Assembly (NCBI GenBank): GCA_028283765.1 | Contig: JAPWJY010000008.1 | Coordinates: 1,121,001 to 1,185,000 of the forward strand | Length of the DNA: 64,000 nucleotides | Direction: 5' to 3' | DNA from: Parvibaculaceae bacterium | Lineage (GTDB): Bacteria > Pseudomonadota > Alphaproteobacteria > Parvibaculales > Parvibaculaceae | Shown here: piece by piece, positions 23,660-32,381 of the stretch | Numbering within the stretch: position 1 is the stretch's first letter | Layout of the letters: each line of letters begins with the position of its first letter | Made by a program: the position numbers and the translations under genes | The notes under the pieces: model-generated | Told to the model about the DNA's origin: nothing | The model's input: the letters and a program-made list of their open reading frames with translations, nothing else | The model's database searches: none

Positions 23660-24868
23660 TCAGACCGTTCCGCTGGCGCGCAGCGCTGCAATTTCCGCCT
23701 CGCTGTAGCCCAGAGCCGAGAGAATTTCGTCTGTATGCTCTCCTAAAAGCGGGGCTCGATGACGGATTTCGCCGGGGCTTTGGGAGAGGCGTATGGGCGT
23801 TTCCATGATCTGCGCCGGGCCGGGCAGGCCGGGGAAGTCCAGTGGCCGGAGATAGTTCATCGCCGCGATGTGCGGATCGTCCAGCGCCTGTTGCGGCGTA
23901 TAAATCGGGCCCGCGGGGATGCGGGCTTTTTCAAGCAGGGCAAGGGCTTCATCCGTGCCTTTGCCGGCGGCCCATTGCGCCGTGCGTTCGGACAGGATTT
24001 TCCCATTATCGCCGCGTGAAATATCATCGGCGAAGCGCGGGTCGGTGAGCCAGTGATCCTCCCCCATCAGTTTGGCCCAGCGCCTGAACAGCGGGGCGCC
24101 GATGACCTGAACAAGGATCCAGCCATCCCGGGTGCGGACAATGTCGGCGGGACCTGCGTAGGGAGAGCGGTTGCCAATGGCGACGCGGTTTGTCTGGCGA
24201 AGATCCTGTTCGATCAGATGAAAATTGAAATAGGCAAGCGCGGTTGAAAGCAGCGAACCTTCGACCTGCTGTCCTTTGCCCGACCGGGAGCGTTCCATGA
24301 GAGCGGCCATGGTGCCGAAGGCCGACAGGGAGGCCGTGCCGAAGTCGACCCACGGTGCATAGCTCTTTACCGGCTCGCCGGGTTCGCCCGTGAGATAGGC
24401 AGCCCCGACCATGGATTGGGCGACGCCATCGAAACCGGTCCGCTCGCTATAGGGGCCGCCATGGCCGAAGGCCGAAACCGTGGTCAGGATGATGCCGGGC
24501 CTGATGGCGCTGAGGCTGTCGTAATCGAGACCCATCTGCTTCAGGGTCGATGGCGGCAGGTTGGCGACGACGACATCGGCGGTGGCGACGAGGCGTTTCA
24601 CCACCTCGCGGCCTGCTGGTGTCATGGGATCGAGGGTCAGGCCCTGCTTGTTCCGGTTCATCTGGAGATACATGGCGCCTTCGCCGCCCTCACCTGCCCC
24701 GGCATGGGGTACGATCGGCTGGACGAAACGGTCCTCGCTGCCTTCGCGCTTTTCGATGCGGATGACTTCGGCGCCCATGTCGCCGAGCAGGGCCGCGCAA
24801 TAAGGTCCCGCGATATAGCGTCCGAAATCCAGCACCCGGATTCCGGCCAGAACGCCTGCCTTTGTCAT
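23660..24868 (-). CDS. CaiB/BaiF CoA-transferase family protein
   Basis: A 402-aa class III CoA transferase. RVLDFGRYIAGPYCAALLGDMGAEVIRIEKREGSEDRF at the N terminus and NRNKQGLTLD near 75 are family marks. The likely catalytic Asp sits in APWVDFGTASL near residue 175. It moves CoA between an acyl-CoA donor and a carboxylic acid. Together with the ACAD and SDR genes about 4 kb away it suggests acid catabolism, but the acid is unknown. It is divergent from ccmI. Confidence 0.92.
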   Translation of the reverse strand: MTKAGVLAGIRVLDFGRYIAGPYCAALLGDMGAEVIRIEKREGSEDRFVQPIVPHAGAGEGGEGAMYLQMNRNKQGLTLDPMTPAGREVVKRLVATADVVVANLPPSTLKQMGLDYDSLSAIRPGIILTTVSAFGHGGPYSERTGFDGVAQSMVGAAYLTGEPGEPVKSYAPWVDFGTASLSAFGTMAALMERSRSGKGQQVEGSLLSTALAYFNFHLIEQDLRQTNRVAIGNRSPYAGPADIVRTRDGWILVQVIGAPLFRRWAKLMGEDHWLTDPRFADDISRGDNGKILSERTAQWAAGKGTDEALALLEKARIPAGPIYTPQQALDDPHIAAMNYLRPLDFPGLPGPAQIMETPIRLSQSPGEIRHRAPLLGEHTDEILSALGYSEAEIAALRASGTV

Positions 24869-25040
24869 GATTTCCCGTTCTCCCCTGTCGCATTTTCAAT
24901 GTCTTGTTGGCTTCTTTATCCCGGAATGGGGCGGACGGGGCAAGGTTGCCTGGGCAAATGGTGCGTCGCCGCGCCGCTATGAAGCCGGGGGAGAGCGCTT
25001 TATAAGACCTCCAGCAATCTGCGATTTCGAGGACTTCCGT

Positions 25041-26162
25041 TTGAACATTCCGGTCAACAGTCAGGCAATCATCCTGTGCGTGCTGTTCGCGATCCTGACG
25101 GCGCTGGCCATCGGGGCCGTGCTGCGCCCGCTGGCCCGGCGCGGCAGGAATCAGGAAGGCGCACACGAGATTGCGATCTATCGCGACCAGCTTGGTGAAA
25201 TCGGCCGCGATCTCGAACGCGGCCTGATCGCGCCGGAAGAAGCGGAGGGGGCGAGGCTCGAAGTCTCGCGCCGCCTGATCGCAGCGGGCAAGGCGGTGGA
25301 TGCGGGTGAAAGCAACAATCCGGCAAGGCGCAAGCTGGCGGCGCTCGCCATCGTCATCGTCGTGCCTCTTGTCGCTCTGGTGTTCTATCTCTCTGAGGGC
25401 TCGCCCGAATTGCCCGATCAGCCGTTCGAAGCGCGGGTCAATGTGCCTGTCGATCAACTGCCGCTGGAAGGGCTGGTCGCCCGGATCGAACAGCAATTGA
25501 TGAAAGCGCCGGAAGATGAACGCGCGCTGACCGTGATCGGCCCGGCCTATATGGAGCTTGGCCGCTATGACGATGCGGCCAATACCTATCGCACGCTGCT
25601 CGCGCTCAAGGGACCGGCCGCCAGCCTCTATATTTCACTGGGAGAGGCGCTTGCCGCCGCATCGCAGGGGGGGCTTATACAGCCCGACGCGCGCAAGGCC
25701 TTCGAGGCGGCAGCGGCGCTTGATCCTAAAAATCCCCGTGCGGATTATTATCTGGGGCTCGCCCAGTTGCAGAGCGGCGACAGGGAAGGCGCGTTGAAGC
25801 GCTGGAAGGCGTTGCTGGAAGATACCCCTGCCGATGCGCCGTGGCACGCGGGGCTTGAGCAGGCCATCGCCCAGGCCTCCGCGCCCTCAGCGCCGGGGCC
25901 GGATGCGGATGCTGTGGCCGCGGCTCAGGATATGACGCCGCAGGCCCGCCAGCAGATGATCGAGGGCATGGTCGGGCGGTTGGCAGACCAGCTGGCGCAG
26001 AAGCCCGACGATCTGGACGGCTGGTTGCGCCTGATCCGGGCCTATCAGGTGCTGGGACAGAAGGACAAGGCCGTGGCGGCGCTGGCCTCGGCCCGGTCCC
26101 ATTTCAGGAATGACAAGACCGCCCTGATGCGGCTGGACGAAGCGCAAAACGCCCTGAACTGA
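25041..26162 (+). CDS. ccmI: Cytochrome c biogenesis protein CcmI (CycH)
   Basis: 373 aa. Two N-terminal membrane spans (residues ~8-25 and ~95-113) bracket a cytoplasmic loop with a conserved YRDQLGEIGRDLERGLI segment. A periplasmic TPR region (ALTVIGPAYMELGRYDDAANTYRTLL, DYYLGLAQLQSGDREGALKRWKALL) binds apocytochrome c. The TTG at 25041 is chosen because GAGGA lies 7 bases upstream and the membrane span starts at once; upstream in-frame ATGs give an unlikely charged extension. It heads the ccmI-x-E-F-H run. Confidence 0.9.
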   Translation: MNIPVNSQAIILCVLFAILTALAIGAVLRPLARRGRNQEGAHEIAIYRDQLGEIGRDLERGLIAPEEAEGARLEVSRRLIAAGKAVDAGESNNPARRKLAALAIVIVVPLVALVFYLSEGSPELPDQPFEARVNVPVDQLPLEGLVARIEQQLMKAPEDERALTVIGPAYMELGRYDDAANTYRTLLALKGPAASLYISLGEALAAASQGGLIQPDARKAFEAAAALDPKNPRADYYLGLAQLQSGDREGALKRWKALLEDTPADAPWHAGLEQAIAQASAPSAPGPDADAVAAAQDMTPQARQQMIEGMVGRLADQLAQKPDDLDGWLRLIRAYQVLGQKDKAVAALASARSHFRNDKTALMRLDEAQNALN

Positions 26163-26262
26163 CTTATCCCCGCCCCGGTTGTGCGCGCCGACAATCAGGC
26201 GAGCGCACACTCCCGGCAGATGGACTCCCGGCAAGTGCAAGCGCCTCGATCAGGGGGATCTC

Positions 26263-26976
26263 ATGCCGGATGAACTGCAAAAGGCGGCGGCGCAGGCCAT
26301 CGTCAATATTTTCGAGACGGGTAAGGCGCAGGGGGCTTATGACGCGGTTACGGTGCTGAGGGGTGACAGCGGCCATCTGACCTACGGGCGCTCCCAGACG
26401 ACGCTGGGCAGCGGCAATCTCCATAAGCTTCTGCGATCATATCTGGACCTGCCGGGGGCGGCGCTGGCGGATGATCTGACGCCTTATTTCCCCCGTCTGG
26501 CGAAAAAGGACTTTTCGCTCGACCGGGATATGCCCTTCAAGGCTCTGCTGAGGCAGGCAGCGGCAGATCCCCTGATGAGGGCAGTGCAGGACCGGTTTTT
26601 CGATGAGCAGTTCTGGCAGCCGGCCCTCAGAGCCGCCACCGGTCTTGGATTGGCGGAGGCGCTTTCGGTCACGGTGGTCTATGACAGTACGGTTCATGGC
26701 TCGTTCCGGCTGATCCGCGACCGGGTAAGGCCGGTTTCCCGACTCGGGGAACGCGGCTGGGTTTTAGCCTATCTGGCCGCCCGGAAAAGCTGGCTTGGCA
26801 GCCATTCCAACCCGGTCCTGCGCCGCTGCACCTACCGGATGATGGCCTTGCAGGGGCTGGCGGCGGCGGGAAACTGGAACCTGAGCCTGCCGCTGACGGT
26901 TCGGGGCGTCGTTCTGACAGCGGAGGCCCTGAGCGGTCCTGCAGAGGAAAAGACGGTTTCGGGGCCCACAAGCTGA
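26263..26976 (+). CDS. Chitosanase/lysozyme-superfamily (GH46-like) protein
   Basis: A 237-aa protein. Segments such as GDSGHLTYGRSQTTLGSGNLHKLLRSY, VVYDSTVHGSFRLIRDR and the late LRRCTYRMMALQGLAAAGNWNLSLPLTVRG resemble the two-helix-lobe layout of GH46 chitosanases and related peptidoglycan-acting proteins. The assignment is by pattern memory, not a search. No signal peptide is seen, which is odd for a cell-wall hydrolase. It lies within the ccm cluster, between ccmI and ccmE. AGGGGG precedes the ATG. Confidence 0.55.
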   Translation: MPDELQKAAAQAIVNIFETGKAQGAYDAVTVLRGDSGHLTYGRSQTTLGSGNLHKLLRSYLDLPGAALADDLTPYFPRLAKKDFSLDRDMPFKALLRQAAADPLMRAVQDRFFDEQFWQPALRAATGLGLAEALSVTVVYDSTVHGSFRLIRDRVRPVSRLGERGWVLAYLAARKSWLGSHSNPVLRRCTYRMMALQGLAAAGNWNLSLPLTVRGVVLTAEALSGPAEEKTVSGPTS

Positions 26977-27062
26977 GCGGAGCGCGACTATTTGGCGGTT
27001 CCCCCTTGCCCATCCCCCGGCTATATCAGGCGGGCAGGGGGGCGGAGAGTGACGAGGATGGC

Positions 27063-27527
27063 ATGGCGCGAAAGCTGACGCGCAAACAGAAGCGGGCGAC
27101 CTTTATCGTGCTGGGGCTCGCCATCCTCGGCGGCGCGGTGGCGCTTGCGCTTTTCGCGCTCCGGGACAATGTGGTGTTCTTCTACAGCCCGACGGAGATC
27201 AGCGAACGCGGTCTGGGCGTCGGCCAGCGCATCCGTCTGGGCGGGCTGGTGGAGCAGGGCAGCGTCAAGCAGGCCGGGCCCGCGACGATCCATTTCACCG
27301 TCACCGACCTCAAGGACAAGATCAAGGTGACCTATACCGGGATTCTGCCGGACCTGTTCCGCGAGGGGCAGGGCGTGGTCGCCGAGGGCGCCATCGGACC
27401 TGACGGCGTGTTCGTGGCCGACAGCGTGCTCGCCAAGCATGACGAGAAATACATGCCGCCCGAAGTGGCGGCGGCGCTGAAGAAAAGTGGCGAGTGGCGT
27501 CCTGAAGGCGCTACGGGAGGAAGCTGA
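27063..27527 (+). CDS. ccmE: Cytochrome c maturation protein CcmE (periplasmic heme chaperone)
   Basis: 154 aa. One N-terminal membrane anchor (residues ~12-31) is followed by the OB-fold heme-carrier domain: FFYSPTEISERGLGVGQRIRLGGLVEQGSV. The covalent-heme histidine is in LAKHDEKYMPPEV (H126), with the conserved Tyr at 130. It receives heme from CcmC and hands it to CcmF/H. GAGGA precedes the ATG. Three bases separate it from ccmF. Confidence 0.96.
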   Translation: MARKLTRKQKRATFIVLGLAILGGAVALALFALRDNVVFFYSPTEISERGLGVGQRIRLGGLVEQGSVKQAGPATIHFTVTDLKDKIKVTYTGILPDLFREGQGVVAEGAIGPDGVFVADSVLAKHDEKYMPPEVAAALKKSGEWRPEGATGGS

Positions 27528-27530
27528 GAC

Positions 27531-29519
27531 ATGTTTGCCGAAATCGGCCATTTCGCGCTGGTGCTCGCGCTGGCCATCGCCCTCGTGCAGACATTCGTGC
27601 CACTTTATGGCGCGCATGTCCGCGACCGGGGCCTGATGGCGATCGCCGTGCCCGCGGCGGTGGTGCAGTTCGTGTGTATCGCAGCGGCGTTCATGGCGCT
27701 CGAACAGGCGTTCATCGTTTCCGATTTCTCGATCAAGCTGGTGGCGGACAATTCCCATGCCGCCAAGCCCCTGTTCTATAAAATCGCCGGAGTCTGGGGC
27801 AACCATGAAGGTTCCATGGTGCTCTGGGTGTTCATCCTTTCGCTCTTTGGCGCGCTCGTCGCGCTCTTCGGCAACAATCTGCCGGATGCGCTCAAGGCGC
27901 GCGTGCTGGCGGTGCAGGGCTCGATCGGGGTCGCGTTCCTGCTGTTCATCCTGATCACCTCGAACCCGTTCATAAGGCTCGATCCAGCTCCGTTCGAGGG
28001 TAGCGGGCTCAATCCGCTGTTGCAGGATCCAGGTCTCGCCAGCCACCCGCCATTTCTCTATACGGGCTATGTCGGTTTCTCCATGGCCTTCTCGTTCGCC
28101 GTCGCGGCGCTGATCGAGGGCAAGGTGGACGCAAGCTGGGCGCGCTGGGTGCGCCCATGGACGCTGCTTGCCTGGACCGCGCTGACCATCGGCATCGCGC
28201 TTGGCTCCTGGTGGGCTTATTACACGCTCGGCTGGGGCGGCTACTGGTTCTGGGACCCGGTGGAGAACGCCTCGCTGCTGCCCTGGCTTGCAGGTACGGC
28301 GCTGCTCCATTCCGCCGTGGTGCTGGAAAAGCGCGGCACGCTCAAAAGCTGGACGGTGCTGCTCGCGATCCTCGCCTTCTCGTTGTCGCTGATCGGCACC
28401 TTTCTGGTCCGCTCCGGTGTGCTGACCTCGGTCCATGCCTTCGCGACCGATCCAAGGCGCGGCTTTGCCATCCTGATCATCATCTGCCTTTTCATCGGTG
28501 GCGCGCTGTCGCTCTATGCGTGGCGGGCGCCGCTGTTGAAGACGGGCGCTCTCTTCGCCCCGATGTCGCGGGAAGGCGCGCTCATCCTCAACAATCTGCT
28601 GCTGGCGGCGGCGACGGCGGCGGTGTTCATCGGCACGCTTTATCCGCTGCTGCTCGACAGTCTGGGTGGACCCAAAATCTCGGTCGGGCCGCCCTATTTC
28701 AATGCGACCTTCGGGCCGATCATGCTGCCTCTGCTTTTCGTTGTACCGTTTGGGCCTTTTCTGGCCTGGAAGCGGGCGGATGCCGCAGCCGCGGCCCAGC
28801 GGCTGACGGTGGCGGCCCTGATCGCCTTGGCCGTCGGCATTGCGGCCTATGCCGTCCATCACCGGGGCCCGTGGCTCGCGCCGCTGGGTATCGCGCTCGG
28901 CGCATGGCTGATCGCAGGCAGCTTTTCGGAAACCGCCTACCGGGTCCGGCTCTTTCGCATTCCGCTGGAGGAAAGCCTGAAAAAGGCGCGCCATCTGCCC
29001 CGCTCGGCCTGGGGCACGGCGCTTGCCCATGCCGGACTCGGCGTCACCCTGATCGGCATTGTCGGCGTCACCGCCTGGAGGCAGGAAGTTGTGACGGCCA
29101 TTCCGGTCGGCGGGCGGATCGAGATCGGTGGCTATTCCCTGTTGCTCAAGGATGTTCGGGGTCTTGTCGGTCCAAACTATCAGGCGACGGAAGGCGTGTT
29201 CGAGGTCAGCGAGAACGGGGCGTTCCTGACCTATATGCAGCCGCAAAAGCGTTTCTTCCCGGTGGAGAAGCAGGAGACGACCAAGACCGCCATTCACACC
29301 AATCTGGTTTCCGACCTTTATGTGGTGATCGGCGACCGCGACGATGAAAAGCGCTGGTCCGTGCGGGTCTATTACAATCCGCTCGTGCCGCTGATCTGGA
29401 TCGGCGTGGTGGTGATGGGCTTTGGCGGGCTGGTCTCGCTGCTCGACCGGCGCTTGCGGGTGGGCGCGCCGGCTCCGGCCCGGTCGCGGCGGCTTGCCGC
29501 TGCGCAGCCTGCGGAGTAG
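27531..29519 (+). CDS. ccmF: Heme lyase CcmF
   Basis: A 662-aa polytopic membrane protein. The tryptophan-rich heme-handling WWD motif appears as GWGGYWFWDPVENASLLPW near residue 240. Several periplasmic His residues (WGNHEGSMVLW, LLHSAVVLEKRG) are in place for heme ligation. It joins heme to apocytochrome c with CcmH and CcmI. Full length; ends 4 bp before ccmH. Confidence 0.97.
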   Translation: MFAEIGHFALVLALAIALVQTFVPLYGAHVRDRGLMAIAVPAAVVQFVCIAAAFMALEQAFIVSDFSIKLVADNSHAAKPLFYKIAGVWGNHEGSMVLWVFILSLFGALVALFGNNLPDALKARVLAVQGSIGVAFLLFILITSNPFIRLDPAPFEGSGLNPLLQDPGLASHPPFLYTGYVGFSMAFSFAVAALIEGKVDASWARWVRPWTLLAWTALTIGIALGSWWAYYTLGWGGYWFWDPVENASLLPWLAGTALLHSAVVLEKRGTLKSWTVLLAILAFSLSLIGTFLVRSGVLTSVHAFATDPRRGFAILIIICLFIGGALSLYAWRAPLLKTGALFAPMSREGALILNNLLLAAATAAVFIGTLYPLLLDSLGGPKISVGPPYFNATFGPIMLPLLFVVPFGPFLAWKRADAAAAAQRLTVAALIALAVGIAAYAVHHRGPWLAPLGIALGAWLIAGSFSETAYRVRLFRIPLEESLKKARHLPRSAWGTALAHAGLGVTLIGIVGVTAWRQEVVTAIPVGGRIEIGGYSLLLKDVRGLVGPNYQATEGVFEVSENGAFLTYMQPQKRFFPVEKQETTKTAIHTNLVSDLYVVIGDRDDEKRWSVRVYYNPLVPLIWIGVVVMGFGGLVSLLDRRLRVGAPAPARSRRLAAAQPAE

Positions 29520-29523
29520 GGCG

Positions 29524-29979
29524 ATGCGCCGTTTTTTTCTGGCCCTTTCCCTGCTGCTGCTCATGGCTGGACATGCCTATGCCATCGATCCCGGGGAAGC
29601 GTTGAACGATCCGGCGCTGGAAGGCCGTGCGCGCGCTATTTCCTCGGAATTGCGCTGCCTTGTCTGCCAGAATGAATCCATCGAGGAATCCCATGCCGAT
29701 CTGGCCAAGGACTTGCGCCTGCTTGTGCGCAAGCGGGTGCTGGCGGGCGACAGCGACCAGCAGGTGCTTGATTATGTCGTGGCGCGTTACGGGGCCTTCG
29801 TGCTGCTCAAGCCCCCGTTCGAGCCCGCGACATGGGCTCTCTGGTTCGGGCCGCTGGGGCTGCTGATCTGCGGCGGACTGGGCGTTTTCCTCTTCTTCCG
29901 CCGTCCCCGCCGCGAAGCACAGGCCCCGCTTGGCGCTGACGAGGTGGAAGCCCTGCGCCGGTTGACAGGGCCTGAATAG
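29524..29979 (+). CDS. ccmH: Cytochrome c biogenesis protein CcmH
   Basis: 151 aa with an N-terminal signal segment (RRFFLALSLLLLMAGHAYA). The redox LRCLVCQN motif follows near residue 40, and a C-terminal membrane span sits around 108-126. It reduces the CXXCH cysteines of apocytochrome c. The ATG lies 4 bases after ccmF. No ccmG follows, so the thioredoxin-like partner and ccmABCD must be elsewhere, a usual alphaproteobacterial split. Confidence 0.95.
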   Translation: MRRFFLALSLLLLMAGHAYAIDPGEALNDPALEGRARAISSELRCLVCQNESIEESHADLAKDLRLLVRKRVLAGDSDQQVLDYVVARYGAFVLLKPPFEPATWALWFGPLGLLICGGLGVFLFFRRPRREAQAPLGADEVEALRRLTGPE

Positions 29980-30116
29980 CGTCTGCCCCGCGCCGAAGGC
30001 TCCCCCTGCCATATTATTGCTATTTTGTAATGTTTTATCCACTTTATAGAAACGTTATGTTCAGCATTCTCGGTGGAGCAGATAATCAGGCAGTACCAGC
30101 AGGCAGGAGTTCAAGA

Positions 30117-31631
30117 ATGAGGAAGACCGAGACCATGGCGCATGCGCCTTCCGTCCGGCGGACAAGATCCCTCGCGATGGCGCTTGCGGCCGCCGGTGTG
30201 ATCGGTTCGAGCGTTCTGGCCGGCAGCGTTTCCCCGCTTCGTGCGGAATCGCTCACGCCCGGCCCGATCAATACCCAGCCCGTCGCGCCCGGCGCGCCCG
30301 TTTCGGGCCATCCGGCAAGCTTTGCCGATCTCGTCGAGAAGGTGAGTCCGGCCGTGGTCAGCATCCGCGTGGTGGAGGAGGAAACGGTGGGGGCCAGCGA
30401 GATGCCCGACAACCCGTTCCCGCCTGGCAGCCCGTTCGAGCATTTCTTCGACCAGCTCCAGCCCAAGGGCCCGGATGGCAAGCCGATGAAGCGCAAGGCG
30501 ATGGCGCAGGGCTCAGGCTTCATCATTTCGCCCGATGGCTTCATCGTCACCAACAATCATGTGGTTGAGGGCGGCAAGGAGATCACGGTCGTCTTCAAGG
30601 ACGGCACGGAGGAAACCGCCAAGCTGATCGGCCGCGATCCCAAGACCGATCTGGCACTGGTCAAGGTGAAACCAACCAAGCCGCTGCCCTATGTGCAGTT
30701 CAGCAAGAAGGACACGCTGCGCGTCGGTGACTGGGTCGTCGCCGTCGGCAATCCGTTCGGGCTTGGCGGCTCGGTGACGGCGGGCATCGTTTCAGCACGT
30801 GGCCGCGACATCGGGTCGGGGCCCTATGATGATTTCATCCAGATCGATGCGCCGATCAACAAGGGCAATTCCGGCGGTCCTACCTTCGATGTCGATGGCA
30901 ATGTGGTGGGCGTGAACACGGCGATCTATTCGCCGTCCGGCGGCAGCGTCGGTATCGGCTTCGCCATTCCCGCCGAAACGGTGTCGAGCGTGATCGAGCA
31001 GCTCAAGACCCATGGCAAGGTGGTGCGCGGCTATCTTGGCGTCACCATCCAGCCGCTCGACAAGGACATTGCCTCAAGCCTCGGTCTTGAGGCGGACAAG
31101 GGCGCGATCGTCGCCCAGGTCAGCCCGGACAGCCCGGCCGCCAAGGCTGGAATCAAGCAGGGCGATGTGATCCTGAAGCTCGGTGACGAGGACATGCCGG
31201 ACGCCCGCGCCGTCAGCCGTCACGTGGCCGCGCTCCAGCCCGGCGACAAGGCGGTCGTGACGATCTGGCGTGATGGCAAGAAACAGGCCGTGAACGTCAA
31301 TATCGGCACGTTCCCCGATAATCTCGATACGGCGTCGGCGGCGCCTGCCGATGCGGCAAAGCCCAAGACGGCAACGAGTCTCGGGCTCTCCCTGCAGGGA
31401 GGCAAGGACGGCGTCGTCATCCAGAATGTCGATCCCAACAGCGATGCCGCCGACAAGGGCGTCCAGACGGGCGATGTCATTCTCAATGTCGACGGCAAGG
31501 GCGCCAAGGCACCCGCCGACGTGGTGGACGCCGTTGCGGCTGCGAAGAAAGCGGCGAAGAAATCCGTGCTGCTTCTTATCCGGACCGGCGGCCAGCAGCG
31601 CTTCGTGGCGCTGACGCTTGGCGATAACTGA
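30117..31631 (+). CDS. DegP/Do-family periplasmic serine protease
   Basis: 504 aa. A signal peptide (residues ~1-43, cleaved after LRA) leads to the trypsin-like domain with triad H148 (TNNHVV), D178 (TDLALVK) and S252 (GNSGGP). Two PDZ domains follow (~290-385 and ~410-500; GYLGVTIQPL, GVVIQNVDPNSDAADKG). It degrades or refolds misfolded envelope proteins. The ATG at 30117 has CAGGAG upstream; an earlier in-frame ATG lacks one. It is followed by a terminator and then a two-component system, a common arrangement in alphaproteobacteria. Confidence 0.95.
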   Translation: MRKTETMAHAPSVRRTRSLAMALAAAGVIGSSVLAGSVSPLRAESLTPGPINTQPVAPGAPVSGHPASFADLVEKVSPAVVSIRVVEEETVGASEMPDNPFPPGSPFEHFFDQLQPKGPDGKPMKRKAMAQGSGFIISPDGFIVTNNHVVEGGKEITVVFKDGTEETAKLIGRDPKTDLALVKVKPTKPLPYVQFSKKDTLRVGDWVVAVGNPFGLGGSVTAGIVSARGRDIGSGPYDDFIQIDAPINKGNSGGPTFDVDGNVVGVNTAIYSPSGGSVGIGFAIPAETVSSVIEQLKTHGKVVRGYLGVTIQPLDKDIASSLGLEADKGAIVAQVSPDSPAAKAGIKQGDVILKLGDEDMPDARAVSRHVAALQPGDKAVVTIWRDGKKQAVNVNIGTFPDNLDTASAAPADAAKPKTATSLGLSLQGGKDGVVIQNVDPNSDAADKGVQTGDVILNVDGKGAKAPADVVDAVAAAKKAAKKSVLLLIRTGGQQRFVALTLGDN

Positions 31632-31649
31632 GACTGAACGGGCGTGCGA

Positions 31650-31679
31650 AGCGGGCAGGCCAGGGGCCAGCCCGCTTTT
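31650..31679 (+). terminator. Terminator of the degP-like gene
   Basis: AGCGGGC (31650-31656) and GCCCGCT (31670-31676) form the stem, with an inner GGCC pair in the loop. The stem runs into TTTTG. It lies 19 bp after the protease stop codon and before the response regulator. Confidence 0.75.
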
Positions 31680-31703
31680 GCCGCGAAAAGATCGGAAGAC
31701 GCC

Positions 31704-32381
31704 ATGCGCATTCTCATCATCGAAGACGACCTTGAAGCCGCTGCCTACGCGGTGAAGGGCCTGCGCGAAAGCGGCCATGTGGTGGACCACGCCGCCGATG
31801 GCGACGAGGGCCTGACCATGGCGCTTGCAGGTTCCTACGACGTCATGATTGTCGATCGTATGCTGCCCCGGCGCGACGGGCTGGCGCTGGTTGAAATGGT
31901 TCGCACGGAAGGGCTGACGACGCCGGTGCTTTTCCTCTCCGCGCTGGGAGAGGTGGACGACCGGATCAAGGGCCTGCGTGCGGGTGGCGACGATTATCTG
32001 ACCAAACCCTATGCCTTTGCCGAACTGCTGGCGCGCATCGACGCGCTGGTGCGCCGTGCCAACCCTGACCAGGTGCGCACGCGCCTGCAGGTGGCGGATC
32101 TCGAAGTGGATCTGCTGGCGCGCAAGGTGACGCGGGCGGGCGAGGAAATCGATCTTCAGCCGCGCGAGTTCCGGCTGCTCGAATATATGATGAAACATGC
32201 AGGCCAGGTGGTGACGCGCACCATGCTGCTGGAAAATGTCTGGGAGTATCATTTCGATCCGCAGACGAACGTGATCGACGTGCATATCTCCCGGCTGCGC
32301 TCGAAGATCGACAAGAACTACAAGCAGCCGTTGCTGCATACGGTGCGCGGCGCAGGATATTCACTCCGTGCCGCTGATTAA
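31704..32381 (+). CDS. OmpR/PhoB-family response regulator
   Basis: 225 aa. The receiver domain has acidic residues D8-D9, phosphoacceptor D51 (VMIVDRMLP) and Lys in YLTKPYAF. The winged-helix DNA-binding domain (~125-222) includes VIDVHISRLRSKID and TVRGAGYSLR. It overlaps its kinase gene by 14 bp, so the two are a couple. The ATG at 31704 follows GGAAGACGCC. Its placement after a DegP-like protease suggests an envelope or metal/copper stress circuit, an inference from neighbourhood. Confidence 0.95.
   Translation: MRILIIEDDLEAAAYAVKGLRESGHVVDHAADGDEGLTMALAGSYDVMIVDRMLPRRDGLALVEMVRTEGLTTPVLFLSALGEVDDRIKGLRAGGDDYLTKPYAFAELLARIDALVRRANPDQVRTRLQVADLEVDLLARKVTRAGEEIDLQPREFRLLEYMMKHAGQVVTRTMLLENVWEYHFDPQTNVIDVHISRLRSKIDKNYKQPLLHTVRGAGYSLRAAD

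Noticed and set aside
27021-29564. An ~850-codon minus-strand open frame across ccmE and ccmF
   Set aside because: Antisense shadow with extreme Arg/Gln/His content; ccmE and ccmF are certain on the plus strand.
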